From Thiorhodovibrio winogradskyi (lineage in GTDB: Bacteria > Pseudomonadota > Gammaproteobacteria > Chromatiales > Chromatiaceae): DNA of 64,000 nucleotides. The position numbers were made by a program, and so were the translations under genes. Numbering within the stretch: position 1 is the stretch's first letter; each line of letters starts with the position of its first letter. Location: contig NZ_CP121472.1 of assembly GCF_036208045.1 (NCBI RefSeq), positions 5,343,531-5,407,530 of the forward strand, given 5' to 3'. This document shows positions 48,949-57,470 of the stretch, piece after piece. Below the pieces are notes generated by a model. The model ran no database searches, was not told where the DNA came from, and saw only the letters and a program-made list of their open reading frames with translations.

Positions 48949-49866
48949 ATGCTCGATAAAGCTCCAACAACCTGGCGGCAAGCGGGTCGGGACATCACAC
49001 CCGAGAATCTGGCCTACATTCGCACCTTCGCCGAGCGTTTCCCCGGATTATCGCGCACGGAACTCACTGCCACCCTGTGCGAACACCTCGATTGGCTCAC
49101 GCCCGCGGGCCGGCCAAAGTTTCAGGCCTGCTCCAAGCTGCTCGCCCGTCTGGAAGCGGCCGGGGAGTTACGCCGCCCGGCCCTGGATGAACGCTTCAGT
49201 CATCCCGGCCCGCACGCGCGGGCCGCAGCGGTCGCTCGCGCTCCCCGGCAGCGTCCATCCGTGGTTAGCTCACTGTCGGCGCTTGCACCGGTGCACCTGC
49301 GCCTGGTCAGTGACCGAGCCGATGAGCACCGCTTCAATGACGCCCTCGCGCAGTGTCATCCTCTGGGCTATAAAAAACCCTTCGGCTATTGGGCACGCTA
49401 CTTGATCGAATCCAGCGAGCATTGGCTGGGCTGCGTGCTTCTGAGCGGTGCCGCCAAGGCCCTGACGGCACGCGACCGTTGGATTGGGTGGAGCGAACGC
49501 CAGCGCCTGGCGAATCTGCCCTGGGTGGTCAACAACAGCCGTTTTCTCATCTTCCCAGGCGTTGAGGTGCCCCATCTCGCCAGTCATGTGCTTGGGCAAC
49601 TGGCTCGGCAGATCGGTGAGGACTGGCACGCCTGCTGGGGCTACCGCCCGCTGCTGCTGGAGACCTTCGTCGACCCCGAGCGCTTTCGCGGCAGCTGTTA
49701 CCGCGCCGCCGGTTGGACGCTACTGGGACACACCAGTGGGAGAGGCCTGGTGCGTCCGGGAAAAACCTACCACACCCGCCCCAAGCTGATGTTTGCCAAG
49801 CCATTGCAGGCGGAGTTTCGAACCCTGTTGTGTTCCCATCAACTGCGAGGTCAAAGCGCGCCATGA
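48949..49866 (+). CDS. DUF4338 (DruA-like) protein, copy 2
   Basis: The 305-residue product is a divergent paralogue of the gene at 47697. Shared landmarks in the same order are LTATLCEHLDWL near residue 43, LHLRLVSDRADEHRFND near 119, DRWIGWSERQR near 176, NNSRFLIFPGVEVPHLASHVL near 193, and LLLETFVDPERFRGSCYRAAGW near 233. The last 30 residues (KTYHTRPKLMFAKPL) look intact, unlike copy 1. Its stop overlaps the start of a short frame (ATGA at 49863) that leads by frameshift into a transposase. The coupling suggests it is part of the transposon and not a stand-alone defence gene; its biochemical role is unknown. Confidence 0.8.
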   Translation: MLDKAPTTWRQAGRDITPENLAYIRTFAERFPGLSRTELTATLCEHLDWLTPAGRPKFQACSKLLARLEAAGELRRPALDERFSHPGPHARAAAVARAPRQRPSVVSSLSALAPVHLRLVSDRADEHRFNDALAQCHPLGYKKPFGYWARYLIESSEHWLGCVLLSGAAKALTARDRWIGWSERQRLANLPWVVNNSRFLIFPGVEVPHLASHVLGQLARQIGEDWHACWGYRPLLLETFVDPERFRGSCYRAAGWTLLGHTSGRGLVRPGKTYHTRPKLMFAKPLQAEFRTLLCSHQLRGQSAP

Positions 49867-51082
49867 GCAAACCCAGCCGGCGTCCGGGACGCGAGGAAAT
49901 CAAAGCGCAAGCGAGAAAAAAAAAGACCAGCACAAGCAATTGCGCCAACAGCAGCGTGAAGCGGGCCTGACTTCGCCGCCGAGCGCTACCCCGTCCAATC
50001 GCACCTGCCCTTTCCGCGACAATACCGAGGAACGCGCGGCGCGCACCGAGGCGGTGACGACGCTGATCTTGATCATGCGCCAGATGCTGCCGATCTTGCT
50101 CAAACGCTTCGGCAAGATCCCCGATCCGCGTCACCCCAAAAAGGTCAAACACAAACTCACCGTCCTGATGCTCTACGGGATTCTGGTCTTTGTGTTTCAG
50201 TATGGCTCACGACGCGCGGCCAATCGCGAGCTCACCCGGCCGATGTTCGAGGCCAATTTGCGGCTGCTGTTCCCGCAACTCGATTCCCTGCCGCACGCCG
50301 ATACGCTCTACCGCCTGCTCGCGCGCATGGAGATCAGTGCCATCGAGACAACGCATCTTGAGCTCGTCCGGCGGCTAATCCGCAACAAAGCCTTCTCGCG
50401 TTACTTGATCAACAACTGTTACCCCATCGGGATCGATGGCTCGCGGAAACTCGCTTTTCCCGTGCTGTGGGATGAGCATTTATCCCAACGCCGTGTCGGT
50501 CCCAAGGTGGATCCCGACAGCGACGAGGAGCAGGACTATCAGTACTACGTCTATGTGCTGGAGGCGAGTCTGTGTTTCCGCAACGGGATGGTGATCCCGT
50601 TGATGAGCGAGTTCCTCGAGTATGCGCCAGAGCAGGGCGAACAGCGCAAACAGGACTGCGAGACCAAGGCCTTTCACCGTCTGGCCGAACGCATTAAAAA
50701 CGCCTTTCCTCGTCTGCCGGTGATGGTGTTGCTCGATGGGCTCTATGCCAATGGACCGATCATGGAACGCTGCCGCCGCTATCACTGGGATTTTATGATC
50801 GTGCTCAAGGATGGCTCGCTGCCGAGCGTGTGGGAGGAGTATCGCAGCTTGGCGCACGAGCAGCCGGAGAATCGCTGCGCACAGCACTGGGGCGAGCGTC
50901 AGCAGCAATTTCAGTGGGTCAACGCGATTCGCTACGAGTATGGACCCAATGGCAAGAAGTTCCTTGAGGTCCATGTGGTGAGTTGCCACGAACATTGGCA
51001 GGTGGTGGACCCCAAGACCGCGGAGATCATCACCAAGCACGCCCGCCATGTCTGGCTCTCCTCGCGCCCGCCCATTGCCTAA
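49863..51082 (+). CDS. Transposase, main part, probably made by -1 frameshift at A-AAA-AAG
   Basis: A 35-codon frame starts at the ATG 49863 (MSKPSRRPGREEIKAQARKKK) and ends at 49970. At 49919-49925 it has the slippery heptamer A AAA AAG in the correct frame. After a -1 shift the reading continues DQHKQLRQQQREAGL into a long frame to 51082 (about 406 residues in all). That frame contains transposase-like segments: RHPKKVKHKLTVLMLYGIL, LPHADTLYRLL, IGIDGSRKLAF and VLLDGLYANG, with the two catalytic Asp. The third catalytic residue lies in the next frame (see 51082-51417), so a second shift or mutation separates the active site. Confidence 0.75.
49919..49925 (+). promoter_or_regulatory. Slippery heptamer A AAA AAG (-1 ribosomal frameshift site)
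   Basis: The nine-A run 49916-49924 plus G49925 is phased so that the zero-frame codons are AAA AAG, preceded by A. This is the classical bacterial -1 frameshift signal used by IS elements. The -1 frame after it is open for 385 codons of transposase, whereas the zero frame stops after 15 codons. Confidence 0.75.
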
Positions 51083-51417
51083 TGGGCCGGCTCAATGTGC
51101 ATACCCGCTGCAACCTGGGGGCGCGCTACCGCTGGGGCATCGAAGGGGCGTTTCTGGTCGAAAAGCATCAGGGCTACGCCTATGAGCATGCCTTCGCCAA
51201 ACAGTGGAACGCGATGAAGGGCTATCATTTGCTGATGCGTCTGGCGCACCTGATCAACACCCTGGCGCGCTTCTCCAAGCAGCTGGCGGCGCTATTCGTG
51301 CAGCTTGGGGTGCAGGCCACCATCGGCTTCATCCGCAATACCCTCACCGGCCCTTGGCTCGATCCCCAAGCGGTGGAACAGCGCCTGCAGCGACCGTTTC
51401 GATTGCGTCTGCTCTGA
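51082..51417 (+). pseudogene. C-terminal part of the same transposase, in another frame
   Basis: The frame beginning at the ATG overlapping the previous stop (TAATG at 51080-51084) encodes GARYRWGIEGAFLVEKHQGY, then NAMKGYHLLMRLAHLINTL. It contains the IS4-type R-(3)-E-(6)-K signature with the third acidic residue. Homologous transposases carry this in one chain, so the break near 51080 is either a lesion or a second recoding/reinitiation point. No slippery sequence is visible there. Confidence 0.75.
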
Positions 51418-51469
51418 GCTCAATATCGCCAAGAGCCTACCGCTTGCTCACAGCGCAGGCGGCGGCCCC

Positions 51470-53650
51470 CTATGGCCAAGAGGTCCTGCGGCAGCGATTT
51501 TTGCTCCGGCAGGCTCCGTCACACGGGCGCCAATGTCCAGTTTTCACCTCACTCGGCGCAAAAATTCTCGAAATTCCTCGTCCAGCGCCTTGGTCTGGTA
51601 AGTCGTGCGTCAGGGCTGCGGTGAAGCGCGCACCCTTGACAGTGAAGCTCTCCGATGTCCGCCTGCCGACATCATGCTGGCCACCATCCCATAGCACATT
51701 CAACAGCGCCAGGTTGCGCATGACGCTGTCTTTACCCATGCCATGCGCGCCGAAAATGACGCCGGCCTCGGATGACAGCACGCCGGCTGATGGCCATTGT
51801 TTCGCCAGCGACCACGCCAGCGCCTCGGGAGTATCATCTCCGCGTAGCAGTCGCGGGACTCTCGGCTCCGCCGGCTTGCTGTGCTCAAGGTCTTGTAGCG
51901 AGAGCTGGTTGCTCTTCACCTGGTCGCGCTTCCCGGCCTTTGACGCCTGCCGGATGCCTGCCAGATAGCCGTCGCGCTCTGCTTCCCACGCCGCGAGCTT
52001 TGCGCGGTAGTCTTCCAGCTCCGGCTTCATCGCCTCGGCTTGCTTCGCCTCATACTCGCGAATAGCCGCCGTGAAAAACCCGTCAACCGTACTCTTGCGC
52101 TCGCCTGAGTCGGCAATGACCAGCGTGAACAAGCTGCTCGGACCCGTGAGCTTGTCCGCGCGTGCCACGTCGACATGCGCCTGAATGGCCACTGACAGCG
52201 CGCTCAGCGCCGATGTCGCCACTAACGGGAGCGGTGCCTTAACGAACCCTTGCACCTCGGACACTGCGGCTCTGACACGCTCTGGGAGTGCGTCGACCGG
52301 GTATGGCTCCGGGACTCCGGGACGCGCGAGCGGCTCAAGCGCCAGCCACTCATCCGGCTGTTGCTGCGCATCGCCATAGCCTTTCGCGCGCGCACCCGCG
52401 AGCATACGAGCAAGCTCGGACCCTGATAGCGCCGCCGCGCGGTCTGCACCTCTGGCCGCTGCGACTTGAAGCGCGAGCGCCTGAAACACCGCCTTGATGG
52501 TAGCGTCCGGGACGCCGTCCGCGACCATGCGACCGACTATCGTGAGCGCCGCCTGATGAATGTCCGCGCCAGCCAGGAGTTGCGCCAGGAGGTCTTCATT
52601 CTGCGCTGGCCGCGCGTCCGCCTGGTCGGTGGTCTGCTGCTGCGGTGCCTCTTGCTGGCGCTGATGGCCATTCAAACCGAATGCCGCGCGCACCTGCTCC
52701 GCCGGGTAGGGTTGCCGCTCATCACACCACGCCACGCGCACCAGATGCGGGTTGTCCGGGTCTTTCTTGTGAAAAAACCCTGGGAGTCGCATGACGCGCG
52801 GGAGGTCGACCGGCTGCGGGTCGGAGTTGAACCGCGCGACAATGGCCTGCTGCATCGGCTTGAAGTGCAGGAGGTCGACGCCGTCGACTGGCCAGTAAGC
52901 ATGCGCCTTGCCAGGACTGGACTCCACCAGCATGACCGGCGGGAGCGGATAGTCCGCGAGTGCTGGTGCTGGTGCAGTTTTCGGCGGGTCGAAGTCTGCA
53001 AAGACCGCGCGGACCCTGACCACGTCGCCCGCGCGCCGGGTCTGGCCTCGGGTCTCATTGATGGTGACGAAAACACCCGCGCCGGCCTGGTTGAGCCGCT
53101 CAAGCTCTGGCCAGACTGTCTCAATGTCGCCTGGGATAGTCCGCGCCAGCTCGCGCCGCCGGCCTCTGTCATCAAAGGTCTGAAAACAGAATGACTCCGC
53201 CTCCGGGTCGAGGATGGCGAGAAAGCGCCGCGCCTCCGCCATGCGCCGCATCGCCTGTGCCGTATCTGCTGCCGCGCGGTGGTAGGGTGCCGGGTCGGTG
53301 GCCTGTTCTTTACCTGCTTTATCAGGGTCGACCGCGAGCGCCTGTATTGCCTGCCACTGCGCATCTGTCAGCCGCTTGCCATGCTTGCCGCGCATCGCGT
53401 TACTGAGGTCGCCAGTGTCGAGCTTGACGCCGCGCGCGCGCACCTCCGCGACAATGCCGGACTGAGTCCAGCCGCCGGCCTTGAGGATGTCGACGCGGGT
53501 CTTTATCTCACCCGGTGATGGTGCCGTGTAAACCTCGGGAGCTGCCAGGGAAAACGGCTCCGGGTCGGTGGTGGTGGTAGAATTGAGCGCGCAATAACTC
53601 ATTGAGCCGTGAGCGGTGCCAGCCGCCACGGCTTTGTTGTCTGTGAGCAT
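51470..53650 (-). pseudogene. PrimPol/DUF3987 replication protein, C-terminally truncated
   Basis: The 726-codon frame starts at the ATG 53650 behind GAGGGTCAGACA. It has an N-terminal region with FVTINETRGQTRRAGDVVRV and AVFADFD near residues 197-225 (RepB/PrimPol-like primase), then SSPGKAHAYW and RLPGFFHKKDPDNPH. A DUF3987 helicase-like region with SGERKSTVDGFF near 545 and GVLSSEAGVIFGAHG near 655 follows. The DUF3987 domain stops soon after GARFTAAL near 51615, where about 200 further residues are expected. The frame then ends in IS-flanking DNA at 51470. It would have replicated the integrated element. Confidence 0.75.
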
Positions 53651-53660
53651 TGTCTGACCC

Positions 53661-53870
53661 TCATGCGGCGCTTTGCGGGTCAGTGCGGGACGCCTTGACG
53701 CGCTCCGCGAGCCACTGGTCAATGTCGGACTTGAGCCACCCGACAGCGCGCGCGCCTAACTTGACGGCCTGCGGAAACTCGCCTCTCTTCATCAAGCTGT
53801 AAGCGTGTGAGCGGGAATAGCCGCTGGCCGCCTTGATGTCTGCGGGTCGAATGATGGTGGGTTGTGACAT
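53661..53870 (-). CDS. AlpA-type DNA-binding regulator/excisionase
   Basis: The 69-residue protein is a MerR/AlpA-like helix-turn-helix (IIRPADIKAASGYSRSHAYSLMKRG, split at residues 6-30, with a WLKSDIDQWLAERV tail). AlpA proteins in P4-like satellites and prophages activate excision and integrase expression. A GGAG site lies upstream of its ATG. It is 10 bp before the primase start, so the two form one unit of the integrated element. Confidence 0.9.
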   Translation of the reverse strand: MSQPTIIRPADIKAASGYSRSHAYSLMKRGEFPQAVKLGARAVGWLKSDIDQWLAERVKASRTDPQSAA

Positions 53871-54308
53871 GGACAGTATCTCCGGGAGTTGAAGATACCG
53901 GCGGGACAGGGTCTTGTAGCCGTCCGTTAGTGTCTGTTATAGTCCAGACTTATCCACAGATGACCAATTTCCTATCGCTCCGGCAAGGATGCCTCGGAGC
54001 GGTCACAGTGCAAACAGCGCCCGTCCGAGCCTATCGGACAACGGGACCGGATGGTGTTACCAGCACCTCCGGTCTTTTTTTGTCCTAAGATGTCCACAAT
54101 ACCCCGCTTTTGTCTGGTGTCAATCCCTATATGTTGTGGTCGCGCGGGTCTGGAGACGCAATATCTTGCAAAACTGACCAGCGTCAATTCACGTCACGCG
54201 CGACTGACAGCACAGGATGTCTTGCTGGCCTGACACCCGCGCCAAGAATGCCGCCAAGTGTCGCAAGAGTCGCAAGTGTCGCTGTCGCATCTGGCCAGAT
54301 GTTGAAAA
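53871..54308. other. Intergenic region between alpA and the integrase side
   Basis: No gene is supported in these 438 bases. The stretch is less GC-rich than the genes around it and may contain the promoter for alpA and regulator-binding repeats, but I see no clear operator. Confidence 0.4.
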
Positions 54309-54467
54309 TTAGCCGGCCTTGCGCCTGACACTCGGGACACCCGCATGCCATGCCCACGCGCGGACCCATCGCCGCGCATTGTCCGGGTCGCCACGGCCAG
54401 TGATGACGCGGTCAACTGCCGCGCTCATTCGCCGCAATGCATAGGCTTTGCGCTGATGGATGGTCAT
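54309..54467 (-). CDS. Small basic protein coupled to the integrase gene
   Basis: The 52-residue frame (MTIHQRKAYALRRMSAAVDRV at its start, ending VPSVRRKAG) begins at an ATG overlapping the integrase stop (ATGA at 54464-54467). I recognise no domain. The overlap and an Arg/Trp-rich helical composition suggest a real accessory gene of the element. Confidence 0.4.
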   Translation of the reverse strand: MTIHQRKAYALRRMSAAVDRVITGRGDPDNARRWVRAWAWHAGVPSVRRKAG

Positions 54468-55720
54468 GCGCTGGCCACCACGCGCCGCGATGCCAGGTCG
54501 ACCACCTCCGCCGCTGGCCTGGTGCACCAGTCTGACCATTGCTCCATCAAGCGCCGCCGCTTCGCCAGGAGGTCTCCGCGCTGATACGCCTGCTCCACCT
54601 TGCTTTCGAGTGCATGCGCCAGCGCCGCTTCGCATATCTCGCGCGGTGCGGTCGAGACTTCACCCGACCACGAACGAAACGACGCGCGCATCCCATGCGG
54701 GACTGCATCTCCGCGCGTGCCATTCACGCCATAACCCATGCGCCGCATCTGCATCAGGAGTGCCATGTTCGACAGCGCCTTGCCTTTGTGGGTGCTCGGA
54801 AATAGCCAGTCTTCACCATCGACACGCGGGAGCTGGTCGAGAATGGCGCGCATCTCATCAGTGAGCGGGACGCGGTGCTCTATGCGGGTCTTCATCCGAG
54901 TGCCAGGGATAGTCCAGACACCCGCATCAAGGTCAAGCTCTGACCACGTCGCCTTGAGCGTCTCTGATGTCCTGGTCGCCGTGAGAATCAGCCAGCGCAA
55001 CGCCAGCGCGCTTGTACCCTCGGTGGCGACTAGCTCGCGATAAAACGCCGGGAGGTCGCGATAGTCCAGCGATGGATGATGACGGGTTACTCCACCTGTC
55101 TTTTGCTTCTTCACCCGCGATGCTGCCGGCAGGAGCTTGTCGAGATGTCCGCGCCAGCGTGCCGGGTTAAGCGGGTCACGCCAGCCATGCGCCGCTGCGA
55201 AGTCGAGGATATTCTCCACCCGGCCTTGCACCCGCTTTGCCGTCTCGGTGCGGGAGTGCCATATCGGGTCGAGGATGGCAATGACATCGGCTGTTGTGAT
55301 GGTGTCGACCGGCTTGTTGCCGATGACTGGCCGCGCGTAGGTCCGCATGGTCGCCACCCATTGCCGCCGATGCTTCGGGTTAGACCATGACCGCTTGCGA
55401 CCACGGATAAAGCGCGCCGCCGCTTGCGTGAAGGTCGGGACCGCTGGCGCCGCATCATCCTGGTCGACTGGCGCATCAAGCGGGTCGACGCCGGCCTTGA
55501 GCTGCTCGCGCGCCTTAGCCGCCTGGTCGCGCGCATCTGCCAGGGTTGTCTCCGGGTAAGCGCCTAACCCTTTCGCGCGCGACTTGCCGCCGATGCTGTA
55601 ACGAAAAACCCACTTGCGCGCGCCTGTCTTACCGACCACCAGCCACAAGTTGCCGCCGTCGCTGATGGTCTTCTTCGCGGTCTGCGCCTGCCGGTCTGTG
55701 AGCTTGTGAATGGCTGCCAT
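54464..55720 (-). CDS. Tyrosine recombinase/integrase of the P4 type
   Basis: The 418-residue product has the DUF4102 N-terminal arm-binding domain (SDGGNLWLVVGKTGARKW near residue 22, GLGAYPETTLADAR near 50), a core-binding SAM-like domain, and the catalytic domain. The catalytic residues are Arg in LTATRTSETLKATW near 245, HGMRASF near 348 (His-x-x-Arg), and the nucleophile Tyr in VEQAYQRGD near 382. It would insert the element at an attachment site, commonly a tRNA gene, but no tRNA is visible nearby. The start at 55720 (MAAIHKL) follows GGAGGGTCAGAC. Confidence 0.93.
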   Translation of the reverse strand: MAAIHKLTDRQAQTAKKTISDGGNLWLVVGKTGARKWVFRYSIGGKSRAKGLGAYPETTLADARDQAAKAREQLKAGVDPLDAPVDQDDAAPAVPTFTQAAARFIRGRKRSWSNPKHRRQWVATMRTYARPVIGNKPVDTITTADVIAILDPIWHSRTETAKRVQGRVENILDFAAAHGWRDPLNPARWRGHLDKLLPAASRVKKQKTGGVTRHHPSLDYRDLPAFYRELVATEGTSALALRWLILTATRTSETLKATWSELDLDAGVWTIPGTRMKTRIEHRVPLTDEMRAILDQLPRVDGEDWLFPSTHKGKALSNMALLMQMRRMGYGVNGTRGDAVPHGMRASFRSWSGEVSTAPREICEAALAHALESKVEQAYQRGDLLAKRRRLMEQWSDWCTRPAAEVVDLASRRVVASA

Positions 55721-56154
55721 GTCTGACCCTCCGCTGATGTCGGTATACAAGCCAGTATACAACCATGCATCGGCTCTTGCCAGACAATAGCAGACGATAA
55801 AGACAGCGACTCTCAGTAATATCAGACGTTTATCAGATGGTGCGAGACACTAGCGACAGGGTAACAGCGGACACCCTCTCCGCCATTAAATTTCTCTAAT
55901 TACCTGTTTTAATTAGAAATATTTCTGTTGAGTCAGGGTTTAGCTACATTCTCAGCTACACTTTTGACAGCGACAGTGGGGCGTCTCTGAGCAGCCTTTG
56001 CCGCCTCTTGGTTCAAGTGGCTACGAGCCCCGGCGAAGACTCCGCCGAGGCTTTCCCATCTTATCAGCGCGTCAAGCAACGCTTGGAAAATCAGACGTCA
56101 TCCGCCGCCGGTAGACCGCGTTTGCCGCGCGCTGCGACGCCTGACGTTTGTTCT
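55721..56154. other. Integrase-proximal boundary region
   Basis: No gene is supported. An AT-rich part contains a perfect 8-bp inverted repeat, TCTAATTA (55895-55902) and TAATTAGA (55910-55917), with a 7-nt spacer. It could be an operator or part of the attachment region of the element. The right part from 56000 is GC-rich without recognisable features. Confidence 0.5.
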
Positions 56155-56556
56155 TCATGGTCCGGTGTCGTCACTTCGGAAGGCGGTTTGGCGGGGGAAG
56201 CGCAGGCCGAGTGCGTCGAGGAGGTTGCATTGCTCCTCATCAGGTTGAATGAGCCGCGCATAACGGCAGCCTTTGACCTCGTAGATCAAATAGGTCAATC
56301 GACTGAGCGCCACTAATGCATCATCAACGGTTGTGGCATGGGGATCATCATCGGTGGTACCAAAGGCCCGATGTAATAGGGATTGAAACAGGCGGGTGAT
56401 TTTCAGTGCCAGCATGGCCACGAACACATGGGCTTTGGTGCGTTGGCCATTGCGGAGAAAAATCGGACGGATCTCCAGGAAATCCGTTTTCATGGTTCTA
56501 AAATTGCGTTCGACTTGTTGCAAGTCGCGATAGCGCTCATCGACCGTCAGCTAGCT
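56155..56556 (-). pseudogene. C-terminal fragment of an IS1634-like transposase
   Basis: Reading leftward from about 56556 gives LTVDERYRDLQQVERNFRTMKT, split over the first visible ATG at 56523, then DFLEIRPIFLRNGQRTKAHVF and AMLALKITRLFQSLL. This matches the C-terminal E-region of IS1634/IS4-superfamily transposases, where the glutamate lies in QVERNFRTMKT. An in-frame stop cuts off everything upstream, so only the last 130 or so residues remain. Confidence 0.8.
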
Positions 56557-56899
56557 CCCGCACGATATCCCAATACGCTACAGCAGAGGTTTGCCGGACG
56601 TTTTCCGTTATCCCCCTCGCGCCAAGCCATATGCATTCCCATGCCTCGAATCTTCGGCGAGAGAGTCATAAGACACTCTCCGAGGAGCCGGCTTGTAACA
56701 GTTAGGGGCGGGGGGGGCGAGGTCTTGACGTGAGACCTCTCAGCAGTGGACAACGGACCTCAAAGGTGCTTGAATCAAGCGTTGCCGCCGCGGGAGTCCG
56801 GCTTGGCGAGATTGACCGACAGCGATCCGGGCGTCGTAAAGGTTCGACGGACTTGCGCAGCTCAGATCGCGCTCGTCAGAAAACCAAGGGGGGACTGAA
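56557..56899. other. Leader region of the BREX operon
   Basis: No gene is supported. The region contains a GGGGCGGGGGGGGCG tract near 56704. A candidate TTGACG at 56724 has only a poor -10 at 17 bp spacing. The brxE ribosome-binding site (AAGGGGGGAC) is at its end. Confidence 0.45.
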
Positions 56900-57469
56900 G
56901 TGTCAGCGCTTGCAACGAATATTGACCTGGATCGGCTATTCAAGCTCCGCCTCGTCGTCGCCCGTCACGGCGAGATGGACGCGGCCCGCTGGTGGAACAC
57001 CAACGGCGTCTTGAGCCGCAAGGGCAGGCTCCTGATGAGCCGTGGCTTCCCGAAGACGCACCAATTCACCCAGGCGCGATTGGTCTTTGAAGTCGCACGG
57101 GCTCGCAGCGCAGAGCGCTTCCCTACGATCCCTGGTTGCATCACCTTGTGGCACCTGCCTGCGGACGTTGAGGCGCAATTTGAGGCGTGCTGGCCGGAAT
57201 GGGTCGACGGCGGCGCGTCCTGGGCTGACTTCTTCGAGTCTATCCAGGCACCATCCGACAATCTGCTTGATACCCTGCATGCGCACGAACTAATCCAACC
57301 TGAGCAAGCCGAGCAGATCAGCCGCATGCGCCGCTCTGCCGAAGGACGCTCGGTCGCACTGCCCGGCGAGCGCTCGGTCGACGATGACACCATCACACTA
57401 CTCGCCGCCGCATTCTCCCATGGGGAGGCCGCTAAACCCGCCATCCCCTTTGCGCGAGTGGACAGCTGA
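56900..57469 (+). CDS. brxE: BREX-associated protein BrxE
   Basis: The 189-residue product matches the BrxE family, recognised from DLDRLFKLRLVVARHGEMD near residue 9, RGFPKTHQFTQARLVFEVA near 48 and ITLWHLPADVEAQFEACW near 80. BrxE is a small protein of unknown function reported at the head of BREX type 6 gene sets. Here it precedes brxA by 1 bp, the expected place. The start codon is GTG at 56900, preceded by AAGGGGGGAC; there is no ATG alternative that keeps the conserved N-terminus. Confidence 0.8.
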   Translation: MSALATNIDLDRLFKLRLVVARHGEMDAARWWNTNGVLSRKGRLLMSRGFPKTHQFTQARLVFEVARARSAERFPTIPGCITLWHLPADVEAQFEACWPEWVDGGASWADFFESIQAPSDNLLDTLHAHELIQPEQAEQISRMRRSAEGRSVALPGERSVDDDTITLLAAAFSHGEAAKPAIPFARVDS

Positions 57470-57470
57470 T

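Noticed and set aside
55720-56160. tRNA gene expected as integrase target
   Set aside because: I found no cloverleaf-compatible sequence or TpsiC consensus near the integrase.
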